In this document: positions 53,253 to 62,291 of the stretch, piece after piece
How positions within the stretch are numbered: position 1 is the stretch's first letter
Layout: every line of letters starts with the position of its first letter
NCBI RefSeq assembly: GCF_000717645.1
Contig: NZ_JNZZ01000019.1
Span: forward strand, 124,001 to 188,000
DNA: 64,000 bases
Reading direction: 5' to 3'
Source: Streptomyces californicus
Lineage (GTDB): Bacteria > Actinomycetota > Actinomycetes > Streptomycetales > Streptomycetaceae
Notes under the pieces: generated by a model
What the model was told of the DNA's origin: nothing
The model's input: the letters and a program-made list of their open reading frames with translations, nothing else
Databases searched by the model: none
Position numbers and translations under genes: made by a program

Positions 53253-54506
53253 ATGAGCGACATCGTGTTCACACGCCGGAGCGGCTGGATCCCGAGCGTG
53301 ATCCGTGAGGGCGGTGGGTTCAGGCTGTCGCTCGGAGCGGGAGCCGACGCCAACCACGAGCCCCGTACGTTCACGTTTCCCATCGGGGAAGCCCATCTGG
53401 AGGTGATCCGGGAGGACCTGGCCCGGCACCTCCTGCTGTGGAGCGCGGTACTTCCGCTGTGCGACGCCGCCGGGACCCGGGGACCACTCGACGAGAACGC
53501 CGCCGTCGCACTCCTCGACCCGGTCCTTCTCGGCTCGCCGGCCGACGTCGACGCGTACTTCCGGACCATCAGGTGGAACAGGGGGCAGCTCGTCGCCCAC
53601 GGAGCCGACACGGGCCTCCTCGACCGCGGCGAGGTCTGCGCGGCGATGCGTACGGCGACGGAGACGGCCGACACCGCACGGGCCCAGGAGCACCACGCCG
53701 ACCGCCGCCGTGCCGAACGCGGGGTGGTGCTCGGCCCGCTCGACGCCGCTCTGCTGAAGTACACGGGCCAGTACCTGCACGGGGCGACGATTCCGAAGCG
53801 GACCCCCGGCGACGTCGATCCCGCGCTGCTTCCCGAAGCCATGCGGGTGGTCGCCACCGCCGAACAGGCGTGTGCCGGACTGCGGATCGGCCGCGACCCG
53901 CGACGTGGCAGGCGCGCCACGGACAAGCGTGACTGGCAACGGATGGAGGCGGCCGTCGAAGCGGCTGTGCGCCGGGCGCACCCCGGGCTCGCCGACGACG
54001 CGGTACGCACCGTGAGCTTCCTGATGTGCTCGGAGGCGGCGAACCGCTCCAGGGACGTCCCCATGGACGATGACGACCTCGCGGACGGCGGTTCGCCCGA
54101 GGGCGCGAGGAAGACGGCCCTGACGTTCACCGACGACAGAGGGGCCGAGAAGAAGTGGGTCGCCGCCGCCGGCGGCACCGCCACCGCGGAGTTCTGGGCC
54201 TTCGTCGAGGATCGTTCGCCCGCGGCCGACGAGGTGTTCACCATCGAGGACGAGCAGCGAGGCGAGGGAATCCAGCTCCACTTCTACGCGGACTCCATCG
54301 CCCGGATCACGACGGCGCGCGAAGGAGGGGGCGGGGCGGATCCCGCATACCGGGTCGAATACAGCCTGGTCGACGGGATCGGCGGCTACCGGAAACTGGT
54401 GAGCGCGTTCGTCCGGGGCGGATGCGCGGCGCTCGACCGGCACGAACCCTGGTTCTCGGACGTCGCCGACTTCGAGCGGGCACGCCGGGAACGCCCTGTC
54501 ACCTAG
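53253..54506 (+). CDS. Hypothetical protein, possibly DUF6357 family
   Basis: 417 residues, cytoplasmic, mixed alpha/beta, few Cys. N-terminal IVFTRRSGWIPSVIREGGGF and EVIREDLARHLLLWSAVLPL segments recall a Streptomyces family I know as DUF6357, but I cannot verify this. The C-terminal half (FYADSIARITTAREGGGG; YRVEYSLVDGIGGYRKLVSA) looks like a separate domain. No catalytic motif recognised. ATG at 53253 was preferred to the one at 53235 because GAGGGAG lies upstream of it. It follows the AraC gene by 40 bp on the same strand but need not be functionally linked. Confidence 0.6.
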   Translation: MSDIVFTRRSGWIPSVIREGGGFRLSLGAGADANHEPRTFTFPIGEAHLEVIREDLARHLLLWSAVLPLCDAAGTRGPLDENAAVALLDPVLLGSPADVDAYFRTIRWNRGQLVAHGADTGLLDRGEVCAAMRTATETADTARAQEHHADRRRAERGVVLGPLDAALLKYTGQYLHGATIPKRTPGDVDPALLPEAMRVVATAEQACAGLRIGRDPRRGRRATDKRDWQRMEAAVEAAVRRAHPGLADDAVRTVSFLMCSEAANRSRDVPMDDDDLADGGSPEGARKTALTFTDDRGAEKKWVAAAGGTATAEFWAFVEDRSPAADEVFTIEDEQRGEGIQLHFYADSIARITTAREGGGGADPAYRVEYSLVDGIGGYRKLVSAFVRGGCAALDRHEPWFSDVADFERARRERPVT

Positions 54507-54570
54507 CGCGCGGCAGCTGATGCGAGGCACTCTCGCCGGTGCGCCGGGTCCGCCCGGTGGCTCGCGGCGA

Positions 54571-55155
54571 TCAGCCGGCGGCGGCCACGAGCAGGAGATA
54601 GCGGTCCCAGTCCCAGAGGACGCCGGGGTCGGTGTGGTCGCTGCCCGGCACCTCGTGGTGGCCCACGATGTGCTCGCGGTCCCGGGGGATGCCGTGACGC
54701 GCGCAGATGTCGGCGGTGAGCACGGCGGACCTCCGGTACATGACGTCGGTGAAGAACTCGGGACGGTCCACCCACCCCTCGTGCTCGATGCCGACGCTCC
54801 GGGTGTTCCAGTCCCAGTTGCCGGCGTGCCAGGCTATGTCCTTCTCCCGTACGCACTGGGCGACGAGTCCGTCGCCCGAGCGCACCACGTAGTGCGCGGA
54901 CACCTTCTGGGCCGGGTTGCGGAAGATGCCCGCGGTCGGTGTGAACAACTGCTGGGCGACGTGGATGATCACGCGGTCGACCCGGCGCTCGGAGGGGTGG
55001 GACGGCACGGTGTAGTTGGCGGGGTCGGCCGGGGACCAGAAGGCGCTCGCGTAGTCGGTGGCGCTGTCCGGTGCCGCAACGGTCCGCGCGGAGGACGGAA
55101 GGAGAGCCGCCGTCACTGTCGCGGCGACGCCTTGGACGATCCTTCTGCGATGCAA
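54571..55155 (-). CDS. Secreted N-acetylmuramoyl-L-alanine amidase (Amidase_2)
   Basis: 194 residues. Short signal sequence (RRRIVQGVAATVTAALLPSS, with a twin-Arg, cleavage near AxA 26-28). The amidase fold has the zinc ligands His in VIIHVAQ (about 64) and HHEVPGSDHTDPG (about 165-177), and the general-acid region SVGIEHEGW (about 119-127). It cleaves the lactyl-amide bond of peptidoglycan. The gene starts with TTG at 55155, preceded by GGGAGCGCCG at the right distance; there is no ATG or GTG before the conserved part. Confidence 0.88.
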   Translation of the reverse strand: MHRRRIVQGVAATVTAALLPSSARTVAAPDSATDYASAFWSPADPANYTVPSHPSERRVDRVIIHVAQQLFTPTAGIFRNPAQKVSAHYVVRSGDGLVAQCVREKDIAWHAGNWDWNTRSVGIEHEGWVDRPEFFTDVMYRRSAVLTADICARHGIPRDREHIVGHHEVPGSDHTDPGVLWDWDRYLLLVAAAG

Positions 55156-55402
55156 CGGCGCTCCCGGGGGCGGAGGGTGAGGTGCGGGCCTGCGACGGGG
55201 CCGGGACCGGGGGTGGGGCCCGGTAGGAAGATCACCCCGCCGAGACAGATGACGAGCGCACCGGGGCTCCGGTTCCCGACGCGCACGGCCCCTGCCCCGG
55301 GCAGCGTGCCGCCGGGCGCGCCCGGCCCCCCCCGCACGCCGGGGGCGCCACCCGCCGAACCCTCCGGGCCGGGCCCCGAGCGAGCCGGGCCCGGCCCGGG
55401 CG

Positions 55403-56779
55403 TCAGACCGGCGCCTCCGCCGTGCTCTCGGCCCCCGCCAGCGCCCCCGCCGGGCTGTCGTCCGCCGGCCCGGCCGGAATCCAGCGGCCGCGCTCCCTGC
55501 GGTACGGCCACCACCGCCCGTCCCGGTCCAGCCGGAGCTGCAGGTCGGCCCCCGCCACCGTCCAACGGGCCCGCCCGCTCACCCGCAACGACGGCCGTTC
55601 GCCCGCCTCCCACGCCTCGCCGAGCCGGACGCGGGCCCGCTCCAGGTGTTCCGGGTCAGGTGTCCACTCCTCGTCCAGCACCGCGAGCGCCGCGACCCCG
55701 CCGTACCGCCAGGCGCGCACGGCCGCGTCCAGCTCCGCCGCCGGCCGACCGGAGGCGGCTGCCAGCAGCGCACCGGTCCGCGCCTCGGGCCGGACGTCCG
55801 CCGCCAGCCGCACCGCGTCCTGCGGCGGGGTCAGCTCCACCGGAAGGGGCTGCTCCTCGTGGCCCGGGGCCAGGGCGTCCATCAACAACCGGCGGGCGCG
55901 GACCGCACTGTCGGCGGCCAGCACCTCCAGCGCCGCCGGGTCGACCCCCGCCGGAGGCCGCGTCTCCGTGTCCAGCGACGGCCCGAGCCCCGCCTCGCCG
56001 GGGACCGGCGGGGGAGCGGGAAGCGGCGGCAGGATCCCGGCCGCGGCGAACGCCTCCCCGGCCGGCACCCCCTGGATCTCCCGCCGCGCGTCGTCGGCGG
56101 ACGCCCGTGTTCCGCTGTCGGCCGCCCCCGCCGCACGGGCGGCGCTGCGGACCTGGAGCTCGTCCAGCAGCCGCCGTTCGTCACGCCCCCGCATCAGGAG
56201 CAGGACGAACGGATCGGCGTCCAGCAGGCGCGCCACCTGGTAGCAGAGCGCACCGGAGTGCGGGCAGTGGTCCCAGGCCCCGCAGGTGCACTCCGGCTCC
56301 AGATCCCCGATCCCGGGCAGCAGGTCGACCCCGGCGCCCGCCGCGTCCTCCACCAGATGCGGGGGCATCTCCCGGTCCAGCAGCGCGGCGATGTGCCCGG
56401 CCCGGTCCACGGCCATGTCCAGGAACCGGTCCCAGTCGTCCGCGTCCAGCCGCTGGAGCAGGACGTCGCTGCGGTGGGCCGTGCCGTCGCGGTCCCGGAC
56501 GATCGCGGTGATCCGCCCCGGGCGCACCGATACCGCCCCGACTCCGCCCTGCCGGGCCAACTGGCGTCCCTGCTTGAGCTGCTGGCCGTCCAGCGCCGTG
56601 TCCTCCAGGGCCTGGAGCCACGCCCGGCCCCACCAGGACGTCGCGAACCCCCGGCCCCGCGCCGGAGGGAACGCCGCGAACGTACGCTCAGGTCCGCGAC
56701 GGCCGTCTCCCGCGCCCTCCGCGTCCCCGTCGCCGTACTCCGCCCCGTACCGGCGGTCGTCCTCGTAGTCGTCGCTCAT
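55403..56779 (-). CDS. SWIM zinc-finger protein
   Basis: 458 residues. N-terminal conserved FATSWWGRAWLQALEDTALD near 45-64, then the SWIM metal site CTCGAWDHCPHSGALCY near 163-179 (C-x-C-xn-C-x-H). The C-terminal half is Ala/Pro/Glu-rich with WRYGGVAALAVLDEEW. SWIM proteins partner with SNF2 helicases in actinobacteria; here the helicase gene lies directly upstream with a 4-bp overlap, so they almost surely form a complex acting on DNA or chromatin-like structure. Confidence 0.9.
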   Translation of the reverse strand: MSDDYEDDRRYGAEYGDGDAEGAGDGRRGPERTFAAFPPARGRGFATSWWGRAWLQALEDTALDGQQLKQGRQLARQGGVGAVSVRPGRITAIVRDRDGTAHRSDVLLQRLDADDWDRFLDMAVDRAGHIAALLDREMPPHLVEDAAGAGVDLLPGIGDLEPECTCGAWDHCPHSGALCYQVARLLDADPFVLLLMRGRDERRLLDELQVRSAARAAGAADSGTRASADDARREIQGVPAGEAFAAAGILPPLPAPPPVPGEAGLGPSLDTETRPPAGVDPAALEVLAADSAVRARRLLMDALAPGHEEQPLPVELTPPQDAVRLAADVRPEARTGALLAAASGRPAAELDAAVRAWRYGGVAALAVLDEEWTPDPEHLERARVRLGEAWEAGERPSLRVSGRARWTVAGADLQLRLDRDGRWWPYRRERGRWIPAGPADDSPAGALAGAESTAEAPV

Positions 56780-59724
56780 CGTGCGCCCCCTCGCAGCTCG
56801 ACCAGGTCGGCCAGTTCCGCATCGGTCAGTTCGGTCAGTGCCGCCTCGCCGGAGCCGAGCACCGCGTCCGCGAGCCCCTGCTTACGGGCGAGCATCCCGG
56901 CGATCCGGTCCTCGATCGTGCCCTCGGCGATCAGCCGGTGCACCTGCACCGGCTGTGTCTGCCCGATCCGGTAGGCGCGGTCCGTCGCCTGCGCCTCGAC
57001 CGCCGGGTTCCACCAGCGGTCGAAATGCACGACATGGCCGGCCCGGGTGAGATTGAGCCCGGTCCCCGCCGCCTTGAGGGACAGCAGGAACACCGGAGCC
57101 TCGCCCGCCTGGAAGCGGGCCACCATCTCCTCGCGCCGGGCCACCGGCGTACCGCCGTGCAGGAACTGCGTCTCCACCCCGCGCGCCGCCAGGTGCTCCT
57201 CCAACAGCCGGGCCATCCGCACGTACTGGGTGAACACGAGCACCGAACCCCGTTCGGCGAGGATCGTGTCGAGCAGCTCGTCCAGCAGCTCGACCTTGCC
57301 CGACCGGTCCGCGATCCGCGGCTTCTCCTCCTTGAGGTACTGCGCGGGGTGGTTGCAGATCTGCTTCAGAGCCGTCAGCAGCTTCATCACGAGCCCCCGG
57401 CGCTCGAAACCGTCCGCCGCGGAGATCTCCGCCAGCGTCTCGCGGACCACCGCCTCGTACAGTCCGGTCTGCTCCGGCGTCAGCGACACGGCCCGGTCGG
57501 TCTCGGTCTTCGGAGGCAGCTCCGGCGCGATGCCCGGGTCCGACTTCCGCCGGCGCAGCAGGAACGGCCGCACCAGCGCGGCGAGCCGCTCGGCCGCGGC
57601 CGGATCCTCCCCGCCCTCGACCGCCGTGGCGTACCGCGTACGGAACGTGCCGAGGCGGCCGAGCAGACCGGGCGTCGTCCAGTCCAGGATCGCCCACAGC
57701 TCGGTGAGGTTGTTCTCGACCGGGGTGCCGGTGAGGGCGACACGGGCCCGTGAGGGGATCGTGCGCAACTGCTTGGCCGTCGCCGCGTGCGGGTTCTTGA
57801 CGTGCTGTGCCTCGTCGATGACGACCATGCCCCAGGCCGCGCCGGCGAGCCGGGGCGCGTCGAGCCGCATCGTGCCGTACGTCGTCAGGACGAACTCGCC
57901 GTCCGCCAGGCCCTCCAGCGAACGCGATCCGCCGTGGAAGCGGCGGACGGGGGTGCCCGGCGCGAACTTCTCGATCTCCCGCTGCCAGTTGCCCATCAGG
58001 GACGTCGGGCACACCACCAGCGTCGGTCCCGCCGCCTCGCGGTCGGTCTGCCGGTGCAGGTGCAGTGCGATGAGGGTGATCGTCTTGCCGAGTCCCATGT
58101 CGTCGGCGAGGCAGCCGCCGAGTCCGAGCGACGTCATCGTGTTCAGCCAGTTCAGCCCGCGCAACTGGTAGTCGCGCAGGGTCGCGGTGAGCGCCTCGGG
58201 CTGCCCGATCTCCTGCTGACCGGTGGACTCGGGGTCGGCCAGCCGGTCGCGCAGCCGCCGCAGCAGCCCGGTCGCCTCCACCTCGACGCGCCGGCCGTCC
58301 ACCTCCGTGGAACCGGTCAGCACAGCGCCGAGAGCGTCGATCGGGGTGACCTTGCGGTCCTGGTTCTCCCGCGCCCGGCGCGCCTCCTCCGGGTCGATGA
58401 GCACCCACTGGTCGCGCAGCCGCACGATGGGCCGCTTGGACTCGGCGAGCCGCTCCACCTCCTCGCGGGTCAGCGACCTGTCGCCCAGGGCGAACCGCCA
58501 GTCGAACGAGAGCAGCGCGTCGGCGGAGAGGAACGACGGCAGGCCCGCGGCCGAACGTCCCCGCGCCCCGGCGCCCTCGCCGTCGTGGCCCTCCGCGTAC
58601 CGGCCGTCCGGTCCGATCACGGCACGCGCGGTGAGTTTCCGGGCCAGTTCCTTCGGCCAGTGCACCCGTACGCCGACGGCGGCCAGGGCACGGGAGGCGG
58701 ACCCGAGCAGTTCGGCGATCTCCTCGTCGGCCGGTTCCACCGCATCCGGCACCGCGGCGGAGAGCAGCGGAGCCAGTGGGGGCCAGGCGCGTGCGGCCCG
58801 CCGCAGGGTGAGGAGGGCGTCCATCCGGGCCCCGGGCCCGAAGGCCGCGGCGGTCCGCGAAGCCCCCGCCCACACCTCGGCCGCGTCGGCCACCAGGGAG
58901 GGATCGCTGACGCTGTGGATCTGGAGCACGGCCCGGAACGAAGGCGCGTCCGCCTCCGCACCGGTCCCCACCGCTCCCCGCCCGTCCCCGGGATGCGCGC
59001 CCGCCTCCGCCTCCGTACCGTCGCGCCGGGACCCCACCCCCGACACCTCGATGCGCAACGAGAGCCGCACACCGGCGTCGTGACCGGCCGCCACATCCGC
59101 CGCCCAGTCCCGTGCCTCCGGCAGCCGCCGGGGTTCCCGACCGGCGAACGCGGGCCCGCCGGCGACGATCGCGGCAGCAGGCGTACGGGGCATCGCGTCG
59201 GCCACCGCGTCGAGGAACGCCCGCAACAGCCGCTCCTGCTCGGGCAGCAGCGGCTCGTCGTCGCCGGGGAGGGGCGTCGCGTGGGCGGCCGGCGGCATCG
59301 ACGCCGCCAGCTCGCGGAGCCGTTCCAGGTCGTCGCCGCTCAGCGGCCCGATCCGCCAGGCGTCGTGCTCGGCGCCGCTCAGCCCCGGCAGCAGCAGCCC
59401 GCGTGCGACGAACTGGAGGCCGAGCAGCGCGGCGGCGCCCCAGAACGCGGTGGCGGGGGAGGCGTGGGCGACGACGCGCGCCCGGGTCAGGACCGGCAGG
59501 GCGTCCCGTACGGGAAGCCGCAGTGCCGGAACCGTACGAGGAAGCAGATCGTCCCCGAGTACGGTCAGCTCCGACAGCGCGTCCGGAGCGCCGGGAGGGG
59601 TGCTCCCGTCCGTGTGCCAGAACGCGACACCGCCGGTACGGGCCGGGTCCCCGGGGACGAAGACCGCGGAGCAGCGGGACAGTTCGGCGATCTCGGCAGG
59701 GGTTGCCACAGGGTGTCTGTGCAC
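56776..59724 (-). CDS. SNF2-family DEAD/DEAH helicase
   Basis: About 982 residues. N-terminal about 400 residues are a helicase-associated, bacterial SNF2 domain; then motif I LADDMGLGKTITLIALHLH (near 535-555), motif II VIDEAQHVKNP (near 636-646), TGTPVENNLTELW, and C-terminal helicase motifs VLVFTQYVRMARLLE, FLLSLKAAGTGLNLTRA and RAYRIGQTQPVQVHR. An ATP-driven DNA translocase with probable remodelling or repair role, coupled to the SWIM protein. GTG at 59724 is chosen (GAGGAATTCGACATCGCC upstream); GTG 59709 is an alternative. Confidence 0.92.
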   Translation of the reverse strand: MHRHPVATPAEIAELSRCSAVFVPGDPARTGGVAFWHTDGSTPPGAPDALSELTVLGDDLLPRTVPALRLPVRDALPVLTRARVVAHASPATAFWGAAALLGLQFVARGLLLPGLSGAEHDAWRIGPLSGDDLERLRELAASMPPAAHATPLPGDDEPLLPEQERLLRAFLDAVADAMPRTPAAAIVAGGPAFAGREPRRLPEARDWAADVAAGHDAGVRLSLRIEVSGVGSRRDGTEAEAGAHPGDGRGAVGTGAEADAPSFRAVLQIHSVSDPSLVADAAEVWAGASRTAAAFGPGARMDALLTLRRAARAWPPLAPLLSAAVPDAVEPADEEIAELLGSASRALAAVGVRVHWPKELARKLTARAVIGPDGRYAEGHDGEGAGARGRSAAGLPSFLSADALLSFDWRFALGDRSLTREEVERLAESKRPIVRLRDQWVLIDPEEARRARENQDRKVTPIDALGAVLTGSTEVDGRRVEVEATGLLRRLRDRLADPESTGQQEIGQPEALTATLRDYQLRGLNWLNTMTSLGLGGCLADDMGLGKTITLIALHLHRQTDREAAGPTLVVCPTSLMGNWQREIEKFAPGTPVRRFHGGSRSLEGLADGEFVLTTYGTMRLDAPRLAGAAWGMVVIDEAQHVKNPHAATAKQLRTIPSRARVALTGTPVENNLTELWAILDWTTPGLLGRLGTFRTRYATAVEGGEDPAAAERLAALVRPFLLRRRKSDPGIAPELPPKTETDRAVSLTPEQTGLYEAVVRETLAEISAADGFERRGLVMKLLTALKQICNHPAQYLKEEKPRIADRSGKVELLDELLDTILAERGSVLVFTQYVRMARLLEEHLAARGVETQFLHGGTPVARREEMVARFQAGEAPVFLLSLKAAGTGLNLTRAGHVVHFDRWWNPAVEAQATDRAYRIGQTQPVQVHRLIAEGTIEDRIAGMLARKQGLADAVLGSGEAALTELTDAELADLVELRGGAR

Positions 59725-59917
59725 GGCGATGTCGAATTCCTCAAATTTGACTAGCGGGCGGAGTCGCCGAGGGTACTCCCTTGCGCGCACCCACGGGGCG
59801 CATGGTCGTGTGGTGTGCATCACTTCTCATCGCGCGGAGTGGCCCGGCGGGGAACGCGGACGCGCGGGCGAGCGTTCACAGGACAGAGCGGCGTCGGCCG
59901 CGGAGGAGGCATGGACC

Positions 59918-60100
59918 ATGTCGAACGGTGCGAAGGTCGCCATCGGGGGAGTTCTCGCGGCGGCGATCCTGTGGCCCCTGCTCGGATTCTGGTGGGCGCT
60001 GCTGATCGTGATCGGGGTGCCCGTGGCGGGCTATCTGCTGCTGGACCCGTCCCAGCGGCGCAGGCTCCGCAGGATCAACCGCAAGCAGATCGGGCGCTGA
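59918..60100 (+). CDS. Small membrane protein
   Basis: 60 residues. Two closely spaced hydrophobic helices (VAIGGVLAAAILWPLLGFWW and ALLIVIGVPVAGYLLL) precede a highly basic tail (SQRRRLRRINRKQIGR). The tail would be cytoplasmic and may bind nucleic acid or anionic lipid. ATG at 59918 was picked over the overlapping ATG at 59911 because its frame gives the hydrophobic protein and GGAGGAGGC sits at a normal distance. Function unknown. Confidence 0.75.
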   Translation: MSNGAKVAIGGVLAAAILWPLLGFWWALLIVIGVPVAGYLLLDPSQRRRLRRINRKQIGR

Positions 60101-60118
60101 CCGCCGGGCGTGCTGGCG

Positions 60119-60967
60119 TCACGACGGGTGGACGGCCAGCCCGTCCAGGGCCGCGAGGAGGCCGGGAAGCGCGGCCCCGCGGCCGACGGGTATGACGGTT
60201 CCCGGCTCCTCGTCCAGCAGGAACAGGGCGATGTCGTCCGTCCGCGCCACCATCGACCACCCCGGTCCGTCGACGCGCAGGGTGCGAGCCTCGGCCGAGG
60301 CGTACGAGGAGCGGATCCGCCCGGGCGGCGGGGGAGCCTTCGTGTAGGCGGCCGCCTCCGTCAGGGCCCTGCGCACCCCGGGGTGACGGACCGCGTCGGC
60401 CGCGAGCTCTCCTGCGACGCCGCCCTCGGGCGCCTCCCCGCCGTCCGGCAACACCTGCGCGTCATCGAGCTGCTCGCGCCACACCGGCCACTGCGCGGCG
60501 ATCTCATCCGCCCCGAGCCGCCGCTGCGGCGGCCCCCACGTCCCCGCGTCGGGCGGGGACAGCGGCTCGGGGGCGCCCTCGTCCGGCTCCGGATCGTGCG
60601 GCGCGGGAACGCCGGGCGCCGCGACGGCGAGGTCCATCGGCCAGCCCGGCAGCGCGCACACCACGGAGCGCTCGTCGGGGGAGAGGTCGTGCTCCACGCC
60701 GCAGTCCCACGCGGCGATGGCGACCGCCACCTGGGAGGCGTCCTCGATCACCACGGTCCAACGGGCTCCCCGGCCGTCCTGCCCGAGCACGAGGCCGTAG
60801 CCCTCCTCGTACGGTTCGAGGGCGAGCGCGGCGCATGCGGCCGGATAGTCGTCCCCGAGCACGCCCGGGAACCGCGAGGGCGTCAACAGCATCGCGGTCA
60901 GGACCAGCAGCGCGTCGTCGCCCGCCACGCCGCCCGCACCCGGCACGGTGGCCTCCCCATCGCTCAT
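60119..60967 (-). CDS. Hypothetical cytoplasmic protein, possible YbjN/SseB-like
   Basis: 282 residues, acidic. N-terminal half (LVLTAMLLTPSRFPGVLGDD, then WTVVIEDASQVAVAIAAWDC) and C-terminal half (RTLRVDGPGWSMVARTDDIA, ending PVGRGAALPGLLAALDGLAV) look like two alpha/beta modules reminiscent of ESX-associated or SseB/YbjN-type proteins. I do not recognise it firmly. Central residues 115-150 are Pro/Glu-rich linker. ATG at 60967 has GAGGGGCGAGTGGGCG upstream. It is convergent with the small membrane gene (18 bp gap). Confidence 0.6.
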   Translation of the reverse strand: MSDGEATVPGAGGVAGDDALLVLTAMLLTPSRFPGVLGDDYPAACAALALEPYEEGYGLVLGQDGRGARWTVVIEDASQVAVAIAAWDCGVEHDLSPDERSVVCALPGWPMDLAVAAPGVPAPHDPEPDEGAPEPLSPPDAGTWGPPQRRLGADEIAAQWPVWREQLDDAQVLPDGGEAPEGGVAGELAADAVRHPGVRRALTEAAAYTKAPPPPGRIRSSYASAEARTLRVDGPGWSMVARTDDIALFLLDEEPGTVIPVGRGAALPGLLAALDGLAVHPS

Positions 60968-61171
60968 CGCCCACTCGCCCCTCGTGTCGGTCCGTCCCTC
61001 GGTCTGTCGGCGCACCCTAACTACTCGGTAACCTCGCCGTCGAGGCCCTGACATGAGCCGTCGGTCAGGGGGCGGATCCACTCGTCCGAGTGGGTCCAGG
61101 CCACGCGTCCGGGCGTGCGCGGGCTCCTTGCGTAGGGTTCGAGGCTCCGGCGGAACGAGGGGGACGACAAC

Positions 61172-62074
61172 GTGAATCGGTACGACCGGCTGAAAGAGAT
61201 CCGGGGAATGGACCCGGAGCGCGACTTCCACGAGATCTACCGGATCACCGTCACCCGTGAATTCCCGTGGGACGTCACCCGCGCCCTGGAACTGGCCCTC
61301 TACCGCACCTACGCGGTTCCCAGCATCGGCCGGCTCCTCGACGAGACAGCGGAGCTGACGGGCCGTTCCCAGAAGCGTTACGACGACACCGCCCTGCTCC
61401 TAGATGCGCTGGTGGAGCACGGCTTCGACGCCGAGGAAGGCCGCACGGCCATCCGCCGCATCAACCAGATGCACCGCAGCTACGACATCAGCAACGACGA
61501 CATGCGCTACGTCCTGTGCACCTTCGTCGTCACCCCGAAACGCTGGCTGGACGATTTCGGCTGGCGACGCCTCTGCTGCCACGAACTGCGCGCCTTCGCC
61601 GCCTACTACCGCGCGCTCGGCACCCGGATGGGGATCAAGGACCTGCCGGAGAGCTACGAGGACTTCGAGCGCACCCTCGACGCCTACGAGGACGAACACT
61701 TCGGCTGGGACCCAGGGGCACGCCGGGTCTCCGACGCCACCCTGGGGCTGATGGCTTCCTGGTATCCCGCTCCGCTGGCGCCGCTGGTGCGCGGCGCCAG
61801 CCTCGCGCTGCTGGACGACGCACTGCTGAAGGCGTTCCGCTACCCCCGCCCGGGGCCGGTCGCGCGCGGAGTGACCAGGGGGGCGCTGCGACTGCGGGCC
61901 CGCGCCGTCCGCCTCATGCCACCTCGCCGCAAGCCCCACTACGCGCGCCAGAACCCCGAGATCAAGGGGTACCCGGGCGGGTACGAGCTCCCGGAACTCG
62001 GTACGTGGCCCACGCCCGGCGTCCGCGGCTGCCCCGTCCCCGGCCACCGGTCGTCGCGGACGCCGGCCGACTGA
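61172..62074 (+). CDS. Oxygenase MpaB-family protein (DUF2236)
   Basis: 300 residues, helical. Characteristic segments: YAVPSIGRLLDETAELTGRS near 50-69, RTAIRRINQMHRSYDISNDD near 91-110 and FGWRRLCCHELRAFAAYYRA near 128-147, whose His/Asp/Arg residues coordinate heme b in this family (latex-clearing and MpaB enzymes). In fungi MpaB oxidatively cleaves a farnesyl chain. This bacterial member's substrate is unknown; the polyprenyl chemistry elsewhere in the window is a distant hint only. GTG at 61172 follows GAGGGGGACGACAAC. Confidence 0.85.
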   Translation: MNRYDRLKEIRGMDPERDFHEIYRITVTREFPWDVTRALELALYRTYAVPSIGRLLDETAELTGRSQKRYDDTALLLDALVEHGFDAEEGRTAIRRINQMHRSYDISNDDMRYVLCTFVVTPKRWLDDFGWRRLCCHELRAFAAYYRALGTRMGIKDLPESYEDFERTLDAYEDEHFGWDPGARRVSDATLGLMASWYPAPLAPLVRGASLALLDDALLKAFRYPRPGPVARGVTRGALRLRARAVRLMPPRRKPHYARQNPEIKGYPGGYELPELGTWPTPGVRGCPVPGHRSSRTPAD

Positions 62075-62228
62075 GGCGGCCGCGCCTCCTGGGCGCCGTC
62101 TCCCGCCGCGACCGCACGGCTGCTTCCGCCCCGACCGGGTGCCTGCTCGACCGCGCGGCTGCCCGGGCGTGCGCCTTCCTGAGGGCGCGCCGTTCCGCCC
62201 GGTCCGGCGATGGGGCGGGCCTCAGGCG

Positions 62229-62291
62229 TGTCCGGCGGGTCAGGGCCATGGACCCGGGGGCCTGTCCGGCGGGTCAGGGCCGTGGACCCGG
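62229..62291 (+). repeat. 29-bp imperfect direct repeat and hairpin
   Basis: Two copies (62229-62257 and 62263-62291) of a 29-bp unit, beginning TGTCCGGCGGGTCAGGGCC, differing at one base. The first copy's GGCGTGTCCGGC (62225-62236) can pair with GCCGGACACGCC (62301-62312), so a long stem can form around the repeats. Lies between convergent genes. Confidence 0.75.

Noticed and set aside
62229..62291. Direct repeats as a minimal CRISPR array
   Set aside because: Only two units with a 5-bp gap, no spacer-sized interval and no cas gene.
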